Under the pieces are notes generated by a model. That model was not told the origin of the DNA. It saw nothing but the letters and a program-made list of their open reading frames with translations, and made no database searches. A stretch of DNA of 64,000 nucleotides, from the NCBI GenBank assembly GCA_028751875.1, contig CM054167.1:16915301-16979300 (forward strand), written 5' to 3'. Origin of the DNA: Rapana venosa. Its lineage: Eukaryota; Mollusca; Gastropoda; Neogastropoda; Muricidae. Made by a program: the position numbers and the translations under genes. Numbering within the stretch: the first letter of the stretch is position 1; every line of letters starts with the position of its first letter. Below are positions 47,372 through 57,945 of the stretch, in pieces.

Positions 47372-47672
47372 TAATGTATCGAGGGGACGGGATAGCTCAG
47401 TGGTCGGAAGCAGCTCGCTTTCCCCTAGCTAAGGTTAAGGGCAGCATCGAGCGTGTTACCACTTGAGATGGGTTGACGTTTGAGCAACATTGGCTTCCAA
47501 CAGTCTCACAGTTTACCCCATTTGTCCCACACCAATGGGTACCTGCCTCTTTAGGGTCAGGGAAGGTAAAAAAGAAAGGGAGAGGCGATGGGTGTCGCCC
47601 TCAATATGCTGGCTCCTAGAGAAGTTAAGGTCTCTGACATAGGTTGTGGGACACCTTTGCCTTTATAATGTA
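47372..47672 (+). mobile_element. SINE-A copy 6 in the duplicated block
   Basis: GGGGACGGGATAGCTCAGTG, then TTAAGGGCAGCATCGAGCG and ACTTGAGATGGGTTGACG. The small insertions relative to other copies are shared with 63727-64000. TAATGTA at 47372-47378 and 47666-47672 is a plausible target-site duplication. Confidence 0.9.
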
Positions 47673-47854
47673 CCAGCAGTATTGTTCCTTTATCTCCTAT
47701 CCCAGCTTGTCAGCGTAACAGGGACATTTTATTTTCAAACAAAAATTACTCTCAAACTTGTCACAAGCAAGTGTTACAGTATTTATGGTAACTATGATAT
47801 TATTCTACACACCGTGACATTTTTTCTGAAACTTTTTTTCTCGTTTCTCGGCAG

Positions 47855-48205
47855 AGCCGAGGTACACCGATGGTGAGATTTTCCGTAACCGACCTTGGTT
47901 GTGCACCATGAGGATGCCACATTCCGACATCGTGGGATGTATGCGGGTCGTTCGTGTTTTCTGTAACCCATCAAACGCTGACAAGATTTACATGACCTAT
48001 AACCTGCATATTTGATCTTCTGCACGTGTTTATTCAAGAACGGTAATTAAGGAAGTGGCAGGTCTGACCTTGAAGTTGACCTGGGAGATCGTAACAATCC
48101 CCATCTTGAATTGACAAGACGCCGCCAAGAGTCAAACCCACAACTTTATGAGCACATGGGATTGAAGTCGAACGGTCTTAACCACTCGGCTGTTACATCA
48201 CCAGC
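47855..48205 (-). mobile_element. tRNA-headed SINE (Leu/Ser-like head) with G tail module
   Basis: The minus-strand head at 48200-48115 has A box CAGCCGAGTGGTTAAGACC and B box GTGGGTTTGACTC, separated by an extra-long stretch as in class II tRNAs. The body has GACCTGGGAGATCGTAAC, TCCCAGGTCAAC and GCAGAAGATCAAATATGC. The G tail at 47950-47855 ends with CTCACCATCGGTGTACC. I recall this body from gastropods. Confidence 0.75.
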
Positions 48206-48208
48206 CGC

Positions 48209-48385
48209 CATGGCACAGGGGTTAGCGCCTTGGATTTTGGACTGGAAGGTCGCGGGTTCGATTCCCATAAAAGTACTAGTGATTTTTCGGATTCCGACCG
48301 GCTCCTACCCAGAGTGAGTGTGCTGTGGGCTCAGTGGGAAGACTGGGACCACACAGTCGAGCTTTATCACTTTTAAGATTGCGAT
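48209..48385 (+). mobile_element. tRNA-derived SINE head
   Basis: A box TGGCACAGGGGTTAGCGCC, B box GCGGGTTCGATTCCC, then GATTTTTCGGATTCCGACCG. A related head lies at 55256. It is followed directly by dispersed sequence F. Confidence 0.7.
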
Positions 48386-49070
48386 TTTGCGAAGGGATTG
48401 CTCAAATTACCTGACTCAACACTGCAGGGTTTGTATCTGTCGGGCCCGGTTGAAGCCGAGATTATTATGATAGTAAGCGTAGAGTACAGCCCTGTCAAGT
48501 ATCCAAAGCAATACACCTCCATCAGCAGCAGCATTACGTCATCCTCACTATCACGATCATCATCAAAAATAAAGCCTCTGATTCGGTGGGTCCCAGTTGC
48601 TCTGGTCTCAATGGTGACGCAGATTCGGTTTCCCCCACACAATTCTTGCGGTGAGCTTTGAGTCAAAGCTTTGGGTTAGAGTTTATCGGGGGATGGTCTG
48701 TTTGGACGACGTTTGGTGGGTTGCCACCTCGGTGGGCAACACACTCAGTCCCTGGCTCCGCGACTGGAGCTAATACTGTCGTTAGTTAGGAGTCTTAGTA
48801 AAGGTGGTGTCCTCGTATGTTAGCTCATGAACAGCACCACTGGAACACCGCCAAACTGACCCAGCGCAGCAGCAGTGTAGGGCCCCTCTGGTTGGTGGCC
48901 CTACGACGGCCTGATATTGATAGGCTCCCTGAGGACTTCCGACCCTGGGGATGCGACATAACGAAACTGGGTATGGCTGTTGCGGGGATATTGGAATAAG
49001 CGGAGTTGGAACAGCAGGATGGGGGACTTCACAGAAGATGAGGCAGCAACAATCAAAACAAAATTTTAAA
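48386..49070 (+). repeat. Dispersed sequence F, copy 1
   Basis: About 680 bp alignable with 55850-56460. Landmarks are TGTATCTGTCGGGCCCGGTT, AGCGTAGAGTACAGCCCTG, GAGCTTTGAGTCAAAG, GTGTCCTCGTATGTTAGC, GAACAGCACCACTGGAACAC and TCTGGTTGGTGGCCCTACG. No intact frame. Possibly the 3' region of a larger transposon. Confidence 0.7.
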
Positions 49071-49574
49071 AACAAGCCTCGGCTATAACGTCCGCCACTC
49101 TAAAATTATAATACCCAACGCTTTTTCTTCGTTACAAAAGCAAATCCACTGAGATTTTAGGTTCGCTACAGCTACTCCTTGCTTGAGTAGCCACAGCGTT
49201 GGGAGCTTTTGGGCAGAGATTCGCCTGCTGCTTCTCCTTTCAGTTCAACACAGATGTCCTTTTTCCAAGATAAGAGTAAGGGGAGGGAGGGGGGTAATCT
49301 CTTTTTGTCCCAATCACAATATCTCAATGAAGAAGCAGACTGAAATAACAGGTAAGAAATACGCTATTCATAAAAAAATAAGACAGAAACTTTTCTTCGT
49401 GGGGTTGCTAAGGACCTTTCTGTATAAAAATAGCATCATTACTGTCTAGAAACTGCTGGGAATTCCGTCTTTTCTATCCCTCTTGTTCGTTTCTTTTGTC
49501 ATCTGCTTAATGTATATTATGTTCTGCCTTCTTTGTGCATTCTCCTGCCCGTGGTTTCCCAACAGGCTTACAGT
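49071..49574. other. Unassigned intergenic sequence
   Basis: Balanced composition with no recognised element. Short frames only. Confidence 0.4.
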
Positions 49575-49715
49575 AGAACAATGCTGTCCATCACTAACGT
49601 GGGGTGCACTGTCCGTGACTTGTCGTGCGCTTAACGGATGCGCAACGCATTTTCGCTCATATTATTACAGACAACAGCAGTTGCTGTCTGAGCGTTCGAC
49701 GACGAAGAAAAGAAG
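49575..49715 (+). mobile_element. Family-D element, 3' hairpin end only
   Basis: GTCGTGCGCTTAACGG, AACGCATTTTCGCTCATATT, then AGACAACAGCAG and TTGCTGTCTGAGCG, followed by TTCGACGACGAAGAAAAGAA. Same strand as its tail. 5' truncated. Confidence 0.8.
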
Positions 49716-49789
49716 AGAATTAAGCTGTATATTATTTAATGTTTTTTTAAAAAAAAGTGTTTGCATCCTCGGAAAACGGATCCAATGAG

Positions 49790-50155
49790 GGCTTAATATT
49801 GATGTCATTATTATTCAGTTAGCATTGGTGACTATTATCTCCACAGAAGTGATGTCTTTGTTATGTCCTTAACATTGATGTCAGTGTTGTTTCGTTAGTA
49901 TTGATGCCATTATTATTTCGATTGTATTAGTGTCGTTATGATTTCGTTAGCATTGATTTCGTTATTGTGTCGTCAGCATTAATGTTATTATAAATTTGTT
50001 CGCATCGGTTGCCATTATTTCGTCAGCATGAATGGATTCCATTTTCATGTTCTTAGCATTGCTGTCACTGTAATGTCGTTAGAATTGATGTCGCTTTTTC
50101 CATAGCATTGATGTCGTTTTTTCCATAGCATTGATGTTGCTATCATTTCGTCAGC
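49790..50155. repeat. Decayed ~26-bp minisatellite, about 13 units
   Basis: Units of the form GCATTGATGTCRTTATTATTTCGTTA with frequent substitutions and length changes. Two adjacent units near 50100-50140 are nearly identical (TTTTTCCATAGCATTGATGT). Confidence 0.8.
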
Positions 50156-50269
50156 ACCGGTCCCTACTGAACGACATCTCAGTTGTAATAGAGAACACCG
50201 CTTTGCGCGGTTGTTCTCAATAGGTGTTGGGCGTTCTTGGGTCGAAGCTCATTGTAGGCTTCGGCGAAC

Positions 50270-50413
50270 GTTATTGGTGGATCGGTGGTCTAGAGCTAAC
50301 GCGCCTGCCTAAAAAGCGAAAAGTCCGGGTCGAAGTGTGCGGTGGTTCGAATCCCGTTTAGACACGAAACGTTTCCCCCATCCATTAGACCATGAGTGGT
50401 CGTCTAGGCGCTA

Positions 50414-50444
<31 letters not shown>

Positions 50445-50610
50445 CGTGTGTTACACGTAATTAGTTAGCGCACGTAAAAAAAACACGGTAACTAGAGAGT
50501 TTTCCCTGGCAAAATTATGTAGAAATTCTGTAGCAGCCCGAATTTCATGCAGAGAAATATGCCGTGATTTAAAGTGTATAAAAGAATAAATAAATAACAA
50601 AAAAATAAAA
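50270..50610 (+). mobile_element. SINE-C copy 2, complete
   Basis: Head GGTGGATCGGTGGTCTAGAG and B box GGTGGTTCGAATCCCG. The central core is GTCTTTCGGATGAGACGATA then AACCGAGGTCCCGTGTG. The end is GCAGCCCGAATTTCATGCAG and GTGATTTAAAGTGTATAAA plus an AATAAATAAATAA tail. The segment with the tandem GACGTGCTCTCCC motif found in copies 1 and 3 is deleted here. Confidence 0.9.
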
Positions 50611-51180
50611 CATAAAACGTAACCAATTTGAACTATGCTAGTCATACAACTATTCTTAAAATCGACAACCATAGTTGAATAACACAAGCGTTACCCACAA
50701 CAATACCACGCCAAGAGATGATCTCGTGCTGTATAGCGACTAGTTTCTTCGTGTGATTGTGCTGTGTAGGTGAAATGAAAAAGTGTCCTATCCAATAAAT
50801 TCGGCTCTGCCCAATGAGAAGTTATCTTTTGAAGTTAATAGGGAGCCATTGCCTCTCCCTGTGACATAAGAGTGGGGGTGTAGGGTGTAGAGGAGGTGGG
50901 AAGGGGGGGGGCAGGTAAATGATAAAACCTACAAGAACAAAAATAAATAAAATATGCTAATTACTAAGGGACTGAGAGGGGTTAATAATGATTTTCTTAT
51001 TTTTGACGGTGTGTGTGTGGTGTGTGTGTGGCTGTTGGTTGTTGGTTTTTTTTTTATAAACTGAATTGTCCTTGATGTAGAAGTAGCAACACGCTGCTCA
51101 TTTTGTTTGATTTTCTTGTTATTTTGTTGCCATGCTGTGCTCACCAAATCTATTACATAAATTTACATATTTGATCATAA
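50611..51180. other. Unassigned intergenic sequence
   Basis: AT-rich, with a small GTGTGTGTGG tract at 51009 and a G run near 50903. No element recognised. Confidence 0.4.
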
Positions 51181-51184
51181 CCTT

Positions 51185-52215
51185 TTTTTTTCCGCTGTTT
51201 GTTGTTGTTGATGTTGTTTGTTGCCAGCTTCTTCAGCTGATGTTGCTTTAGGGCAGCAAACTGCTGCTATTACTGCTGCTGCTGTTGTTGTTGTTGTTGT
51301 TGTTGTTGTTGATGTTTTCATTGTTTGTTGTGTCAATGTAAGTGTTACCAAATTTATTATAACGAAGAACATTCTTGGACGAAACCCTTTTCCGTTGTGG
51401 TTGCTGCTGCTGCAGCTTATGATGGTTTAAGTTCTGTCACTATTGTTTTTATTGGTGTTGTTGTTGTCGTCGTTGTTTCTGTTGCTGCTGTTTTTTGTCG
51501 TTGTTGCTATTGCTGCTGTTTTTGTCGTTATTGTCGTTGTTGCTGTTGCTGCTATTGTTGTTGTTGTTGTCGTTGTTGCTATGCTGCTATTTTTGTTGTT
51601 GTTGTCGTTATTGTCATTGTTGCTGTTGCTGCTGTTTTTTGTTGTTTGTCGTTGTTGTCGGTGTCGGTTGCTGCTATTTGTTGTTGTTGTTGTTGTAGTA
51701 GCGGTTCTGCTGTTTGTTGTTGGTGTGTTTGTCGTTGTTGCCGCTGTTTTTGTTGTTGTTGTTGTCGTTTGTTTGCTGTTTGCTGCTGCTGTTTGGTTTT
51801 GGTTGTTGTTGTCGTGGTTGTCGTTGTTGCGGTTGGCTGCTGTTGTAGTTGTGTTGTCGTTGTTGCTGTTGCTGCTTGCTGCTTTTGTCGTTTGTTGTCG
51901 TTGTTGTCGTTGTTGCTGTTGCAGCTGTGTTTGTTGTTGTTGTCGTTGTTGTCGTTGTTGCTGTTGCTGCTGCCTTTGTCGTTGTTGTCGTTGTTGCTGT
52001 TGCTGCTGTTTTTGCTGTTGTCGTCGCTGCTGTTGCTGCTGTTCTTATTGTTGTTGCTGTCGTTAATGTCAACGCTGGTGTTACCAAATCTGTTATCATG
52101 AAGGACATACATGAACGAAACCCTGTTTTTGTTGTTATTGTTGCTGCTGCAGTAGCTGATGTTGCCTTTACTGCTGTCAGTGTTGTCGCTGCTGCTGCTT
52201 CTGCTGCTGATGCTT
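51185..52215. repeat. ~1-kb (TTG/CTG/TCG)n imperfect triplet region with two repeated islands
   Basis: Triplets GTT, GCT and GTC are intermixed. Non-triplet islands at 51325-51425 and 52055-52150 are homologous to each other (GTGTTACCAAATYTRTTAT; ACGAAACCCTKTT). The region therefore looks like a tandem duplication of about 720 bp rather than one simple array. Confidence 0.9.
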
Positions 52216-52660
52216 TGTCGTGTATTAAATTTCGTTGGTTCGGAAGACACACCTAACCGACACCATTTTTTGTTTAAAAGAAATTGCCGTGACCAGAAAA
52301 AAGCAAACCCTCAAAGAATCGTGAATGAAATGTACAAAAAAAAAGACCTGCAATTTTAAAACACAATATGTCTGGAATTGTGATTGCGAAATTATGGATA
52401 GCCAGAAAGCTCTCTCACTATTTTGTATTCGTCTTTATACAAACACTCCAAGGACCAAGGTGGTGGTTTTTTTCCTTTGTGAGTGTCGCGGTGACAAATG
52501 ACTTGTCGGTAAAAGGTCATGCCACAACAATGGACGGGGTGTCAAATATAACAAAGCAGCGACGGGAAACATTTTCTAAATCCGCACAGCATTCCAAAAG
52601 TGATTGATAGGAATGATTTTTGTTTGCGTTCCATTAGCTCTGTGGTCTGTCTGCCTTCGT
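52216..52660. other. Unassigned intergenic sequence
   Basis: No repeat or coding signal recognised. Confidence 0.4.
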
Positions 52661-52940
52661 GCGTGCCTCGTGTGTGTGTGTGTGTGTGTTTGGTGTGTGT
52701 GTCTTGTGTGTGTGTGTGTCTTTGTGACTGAGTCTTGTCTGTTCTGTCTGTCTCTCTCTCCTCTCAGCGGAAATTCAATAACATAGTTTCATTAATCGCG
52801 TCTGTCTTTCTCTGTCTGTCCTGTCTCTCCCCTCTCATCTTCTTCTTATTTTTCAAACACAACACACATACACACACACACACAACACACACACACACAC
52901 ACACATCACACACACACATGCGCGCGCGTGCGCGTATGCC
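52660..52940. repeat. (TG)n, CT-rich and (CA)n with CG alternation
   Basis: TG at 52667-52720, CTGTCT tract, CA at 52857-52920, then CGCGCGCGTGCGCG at 52921-52935. Confidence 0.9.
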
Positions 52941-53570
52941 CGTGGTTGTCTTCATAGCTCCAGGTAACTGTGGAACTTTGGTTGCATCTACTAATGTTAT
53001 ACGTGACTCTTTTCTCATTGGGAGTCAGCATTTATTGGTTTGTCTCATCAGTCTATATTTTGAACTGTTTGGCGCTTGAAATACATTCTGTGACTGAACA
53101 ATAGGTCTTAGGTTGTGTATCCATTTTTGGCTATATCTAAAATGAGTTCTTTAGTTTGGTTTGGGAGTTTTCCCTGGGCCTGAGTGGGCTTAATGTCATG
53201 AATTTGCTTATGCCTTCTCTTCTGAATAATAAAACTATTATAGTGGAACTATTGGCCTTTTGTCAGAACACGCTTTATAATATTATTAGAGCTATTTTTC
53301 ATAAGAATGAAACATTGTTTGATCCTTTTTGTTGTGGAAATACGTGTTCTAGATTGTATTATCTATTGTGCAAGTTGTAACCTATGTCTCTGTTTTCTTT
53401 TTTTAATCATTCCATTTTTTGGAGGTCATGGTTTATGTTTTGAACTAGGCTCTGTCATCTTGTGTATAGACTAAGACTACGACTGTCAAACACACAGACC
53501 AAGGCATTAGACAGACGACTTACGACTGTATCATTATACCTTAGACTACGCTGTGATCTATGCTCTGAGC
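52941..53570. other. Unassigned; a 75-codon open frame at 53156-53380 (+)
   Basis: The frame contains LNNKTIIVELLAFCQNTLYN and looks less repetitive than most here, but no family is recognised. The AT-rich background could produce it by chance. Confidence 0.3.
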
Positions 53571-53571
53571 T

Positions 53572-54030
53572 TCTGTACCTTTATGCCTTAAACTGAATGT
53601 TTTATGCCTTAAACTGTGTGTTTCATGTCTTAAACTGTATGTGTTATGCCTGAAAGCCTATGTTTTAATTAATGCCTTAAGCTGTAAGTTTTATCCTTAG
53701 GCTGTATGTTTTAATGCCTTAAACTGTCCCTTTTTTATGTCTTTAATTGACTGTTTTATGCCTTAAAAAACTGTCTGTTTTTATGCCTTAGCGTATGTTT
53801 TATGCATTGTGATATATGTTTTTTGCCTTAAGCCTGTATGTTTTATGCCTGAAACTGTATTTTTATGCCTCAAACTGTATGTTGTATGCCTTGAACTGTA
53901 TGCTTTATGTCTTAAACTGTAGCTTTTATGCCTTAAACTGTGAGCTTTATGTCTTAAACTGTAGGTTTTATGCCTGAAGCGGTATGTTTTATGCCTGAAG
54001 CTGTATGTTTTATATCTTAAAATGTATGTT
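53572..54030. repeat. 21-bp minisatellite, about 21 diverged units
   Basis: Consensus ATGCCTTAAACTGTATGTTTT (one base longer in places) with point changes and small indels. Confidence 0.9.
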
Positions 54031-54440
54031 TTATTACTTGAGCTGTATATTTCACGTGTATGTCTGCTATGCTCTGAGCTGTATGAGTAATGCCTTAAGC
54101 TGTATATTTCACGTGTGTGTCTGCTATGCTCTGAGCTGTATGAGTAATGCCTTAAGCTGTATATTTCACGTGTATGTCTGCTATGCTCTGAGCTGTATGT
54201 CTAATGCCTTAAGCTGTATATTTCACGTGTGTGTCTGCTATGCTCTGAGCTGTATGTCTAATGCCTTAAGCTGTATGTTTCACGTGTATGTCTGCTATGC
54301 TCTGAGCTGTATGAGTAATGCCTTAAGCTGTATATTTCACGTGTATGTCTGCTATGCTCTGAGCTGTATATCTTATGCCTTAAGCTGTATGTTTCACTTG
54401 TATATCTACTATGCTCTGAGCTGTATGTTTTATGCTTGGC
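54030..54440. repeat. 57-bp higher-order repeat built from the 21-bp unit, about 7 units
   Basis: Unit contains GCCTTAAGCTGTATATTTCAC, GTGTGTCTGCTATGCTC and TGAGCTGTATGAGTAAT. Repeats are exact to within a few bases at a 57-bp spacing (for example 54061 and 54118). 57 is a multiple of 3, hence an open Cys/Tyr/Ser frame that is not a gene. Confidence 0.92.
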
Positions 54441-54779
54441 GCTGCTGTCTTACCACTGTAATTATACTATATCATGCTCTTCGTGGATGCTTTGCTAAAA
54501 TAGAAGAAAAACCCATGGGTTGTGTTCTATGCGTTGAAAATACAGCCCAAGAGCGGCGTGTGCAGTAGACAGCGTGGAGTGTTGGGTTGGTGCTCTGGAG
54601 GCCAGGGCTGTGTCTCATGGCTTCGTTTTGTGATTTGACCATCACTAAGCTTTATGCTCATTCTCTCCTGGTTTAGTACTTAAGAGAAACGCATAAAAGG
54701 CTCACCAGCAGTTTTACGCTAATGAGTCATGATCATTTACGTATTGACGGTAAAAAGTGATGTCAATTGTTTTACCCCT
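54441..54779. other. Unassigned intergenic sequence
   Basis: No recognised element. Confidence 0.4.
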
Positions 54780-54989
54780 CCTTACTGAAAAAAAACAACA
54801 AAAACAAAACAAAAAAAAGCCAACAGCAATAACTAAACGAAAACCCCCCCAAACCCACCACCACCACCACCACCAAAACCCACAGAAAGCAAAAACAAAA
54901 CAAAACAAACCTAAAACCCTACAAATCAGCAACAACAGCAAACCAACCAGCTAACCAACCAAACCAACCAACAAAACAAACCAAAACCA
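54780..54989. repeat. A/C-rich simple sequence
   Basis: AAACAAAAC, CCACCACCACC and CAACCAACC motifs over about 200 bp. Confidence 0.8.
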
Positions 54990-55225
54990 ATGCAATTCAG
55001 AAATTAACGCATGCTCCTTCGTACACCCCTACAACGCAGGTGTAAACAGTTATTACTATATGGACACAATCATTCAAACCGGGACAAATCAAATCATAAA
55101 CCCTCTGAACTAATCCCTCAGGAAATTACAGCAAACATCTCTCTCCCCTGGGATGTTGAACCCTGGTCTCCCATGGGATACGTGGACGCGGGGTAGCTAA
55201 CCGCCGTGCTACCGAGGACCCAGTC
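54990..55225 (-). mobile_element. tRNA-derived SINE, another family
   Basis: Minus-strand head near 55220-55140: GGTAGCACGGCGGTTAGC (A box) and CAGGGTTCAACATCCC (B box), spaced as in a tRNA. The downstream body is TTTCCTGAGGGATTAG, then TGATTGTGTCCATATAG. Single copy in this window. Confidence 0.6.
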
Positions 55226-55255
55226 GACTGGTCTGAAGTGATCACTCATAAACCC

Positions 55256-55454
55256 AGCCACCATGGCGCAGTGGTTAGCGCCTTAAATCTCTAGGTGGAA
55301 GACTGTGGGTTCAAATCTCGTAAGAGGCTTACTTATGTTTGGGATTATTACTTCTTTTTAAAAAAAACACACACCCTCAGAACGGTTCTTACACGGAGTG
55401 TGTATGCGATGGACCGTTATTAAATGACTTAAACCATACAATTCCGGAGGTGAT
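55256..55454 (+). mobile_element. tRNA-derived SINE head, relative of 48209
   Basis: CCACCATGGCGCAGTGGTTA, then GACTGTGGGTTCAAATCTC. Same head type as 48209-48385. It then enters TTTAAAAAAAACACAC-rich sequence. Confidence 0.65.
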
Positions 55455-55800
55455 CCGTTCTCAAGAATTCTTTTTTTTCAATGAGTTAACATAAGGGCCG
55501 ACTCCAACATACCCAAAACTTTTTCAGACTGAAGCTATACTTCGGCAACGCATGCAGAATAACTTGAAACACTTAAAATTTGTTTAACCCTTTTGAAGAG
55601 TATGTCATTTTTTCCCTCTGGAACAGATGACAGCATTTTCCCCCCAAAAAGAAAAGAAATGCATGCACATGGCTGTTGTGTGTAGACACCATCCCTGCAG
55701 TCGGAATGCAGCTACCTTAACGATGGGTAAACGGTCGCATACGCAAAATATCACCACTGGTTAACCTCTGAGCTAAAGCCAAGAAACGAACAACACAAAC
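55455..55800 (+). mobile_element. Mosaic SINE: B-like body with G tail module
   Basis: Decayed body with GAGTTAACATAAGGGCCGAC, GCATGCAGAATAACTTG and TGGAACAGATGACAGC. It then joins the G module (GTGTAGACACCATCCCTGC; GTCGGAATGCAGCTACC; ATATCACCACTGGTTAACC). Confidence 0.6.
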
Positions 55801-55849
55801 AAAAACAACAAAACCATAATATTCACTCGATTACCATCGACTTTACGGA

Positions 55850-56460
55850 TGCAGGTTTTGAGAATGTTGCTAAGGTTACTTGACAAGCACTGAAGGTGCC
55901 TGTATCTCTCGGGCCTGGTTGACTCCCGATATATTATATTATGATAGGAAGCGTAGAAAACAGTCCTGTCAAGTAGTCTCAGGGCTGATACACCTTCATA
56001 GCATCACTATCATATTATTCTAATTGTCATTCATAATAAAAAGAAAATTGTCAATTATTGTCACTGATTCAGCGGCGAGGTCGCTCTGGTCTTATAGTGA
56101 CCCCAGTTTTAATTGCCAGTGCATGTCTGTGTCTGTGACAAGCTGGTGTCAGGGATTTGGGGGTCGGAGCTCATAGGGTGGAGGATTGTTGGAGGACTGT
56201 TGAAGGAGTCACCACCCGAGGGTAAATGTCTTATACATTTCGGATCCACGACTCTGCTATTCATTGTTGTCTGTAGGGGGTATAGTAGGGGGTGTCCTCC
56301 GACTATTGGCTCGGAACAAGCACCACTGAACACTAATGAAGTGATCCTGTGGCAGTGCAGGGTCTTTCTGGTTGGTGGACCCACGGCGACTTTACGTTAA
56401 TAAGCTCTATGCGAACTTCTGGCTCTGATGATATGATATAGCTAAGACAGGGAGTTAAAG
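55850..56460 (+). repeat. Dispersed sequence F, copy 2
   Basis: Aligns with 48386-49070 with substitutions and deletions: TGTATCTCTCGGGCCTGGTT, GGAAGCGTAGAAAACAG, GTGTCCTCCGACTATTGGC, CAAGCACCACTGAACAC and TTTCTGGTTGGTGGACCC. Overlapping frames on both strands have no recognised domain. Confidence 0.7.
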
Positions 56461-56998
56461 ATTAGCAAGACAAAGACAAGGCAAGGCAGAGTTTATTTCA
56501 AAATCCCACCAGAGAGTCATCAAAATGTTACCTATTTCATGTCACCAACTCAAAACACGAAACACGGTTTTAATTTACTTCGGGGACAATTCCAACAACA
56601 CTGGTTGAAGCTGCCAAGAAAGCAACAGGGTTAACAGGCAACTAGCATTTCGGTGAAATGAATACAACACTGCTATGATAATTATGATATTGCCGATATG
56701 GCAGATTCTGAAATGAATGAACGGCAGTTCCTTTACATTATTTCGCTCTTCAACTGATAATTATCACATGTAAAAGAAAACCGTCTTCATTGACAGTTGT
56801 CATCTATGCATGGGCAGGGGTTTTTGTCATGGTAGCCATCACATCAGACGTGTGATTCCAAAACAAAAACGGACATCATAAGATCATAAGCACCTACAAA
56901 TCAGCAATGCCTCAGCCAGTCATTAAATTCACCCAAGTAAAATCACTAATGCTCATGTGTCACCAAGTAAAAACCCATGCAATCCCAAAACACAACAC
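56461..56998. other. Unassigned intergenic sequence
   Basis: Balanced, no repeats recognised. Confidence 0.4.
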
Positions 56999-56999
56999 A

Positions 57000-57082
57000 C
57001 ACCACACCACACACACACACAATACACACACACACACACACACACACCTACACACACACCTCACCACACACACACAACACAC

Positions 57083-57155
<73 letters not shown>

Positions 57156-57156
57156 T
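57000..57156. repeat. (CA)n microsatellite
   Basis: CA with CCACACC interruptions, pure from 57085. Confidence 0.95.
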
Positions 57157-57360
57157 GGAAGGTCTTGCTGGTAAGATTCATGATCGTTCCTTTATACACT
57201 AAGGTTCCTCCTTTGATGTGGCATGTTTGACAGAATCTTTTATTGACGATTCATTTGATTTAACTGGGTTATTCCCGGCCAGAGCATAAAATAAATAGTA
57301 TCATCAGCAAGGAACGCCAAATAAACGCCAAATTAATCCCTTCTTTTCTATCCTAGCAAA

Positions 57361-57565
57361 CATCTTCTACGCCACAAGAGCGTTGTCCCTGGCAAAATTG
57401 TGTAGAAAAAGCCACTCTGATAGGGAAACGACTACAGTTACAGACAGGAAAAAGAACACAAATAAAACAATGCGTGGCGCTGCACTTGTGGTGCGACGTG
57501 CTCTCCCAGGGAAGAGCAGCCCGAATTCCACGCAGACAAATCTGCCGTGACTTAAAGTGGTATAA
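57361..57565 (+). mobile_element. SINE-C copy 3, 3' half
   Basis: Begins in the body (CAAGAGCGTTGTCCCTGGC). It has GTGGCGCTGCACTTG, GACGTGCTCTCCCAGGG and GAGCAGCCCGAATTCC, ending GTGACTTAAAGTGGTATAAA. 5' truncated. Confidence 0.88.
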
Positions 57566-57569
57566 ATAA

Positions 57570-57945
57570 AACAAATAATGAAATTGTCCGATCAAGAAAG
57601 ACACTCTGGAGGGGTGATTTTGCTCATTAAACGTAACCTGTTCAAAGAATATGTTATGAAACCTATAGAGGTAAACTATGCAAACACAATTGCTGTAATG
57701 ATTGATAAGTCATTTTTAGCCCAGGCAAGAATGTCCTATTCGTAGCATGTTATGTTGTGCCAGAGAATGGCCCGTTATGCGACTATATGGTGGCCAAAAA
57801 TGACGTCAACATAGTAGAAGACAGTATTACCAATCAGGGAGGTAACGAAGATGTGTGCTTTATGATCTGTGGAGATGTAGGTGTTCAAACAGCTTTCCAG
57901 CAGGCAAAGGTAGAGAGCATGTCAAGACCAGTCTTGTTCCCTGAT
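57570..57945 (+). mobile_element. LINE endonuclease fragment, frameshifted
   Basis: The first frame reads RHSGGVILLIKRNLFKEYV and IAVMIDKSFL (57587-57715). After a shift near 57722 the next frame reads NVLFVACYVVPENGPLCDY, then EDVCFMICGDVGVQTAFQ. Order and spacing resemble the apurinic-endonuclease-like domain of LINE ORF2: SGG-I box, V-Y-PP box, GD-NA-T box. In the last box GDVGVQTA replaces the usual GDxNART, so an Asn normally needed for cleavage is missing. No RT follows; the frame runs into an acidic triplet repeat. Remnant with moderate confidence. Confidence 0.6.

Noticed and set aside
51325..52256. Frames of 192-258 codons on both strands rich in Cys/Val or Asn/Thr/Gln
   Set aside because: Products of the imperfect GTT/GCT/GTC triplet tract, open on both strands at once.
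53156..53380. 75-codon plus-strand open frame
   Set aside because: Plausible amino-acid mix, but in AT-rich DNA and without a recognised family. Not called as a gene.
54005..54568. 187-codon Cys/Tyr/Ser frame
   Set aside because: Lies on the 57-bp higher-order repeat. No domain and no start context.
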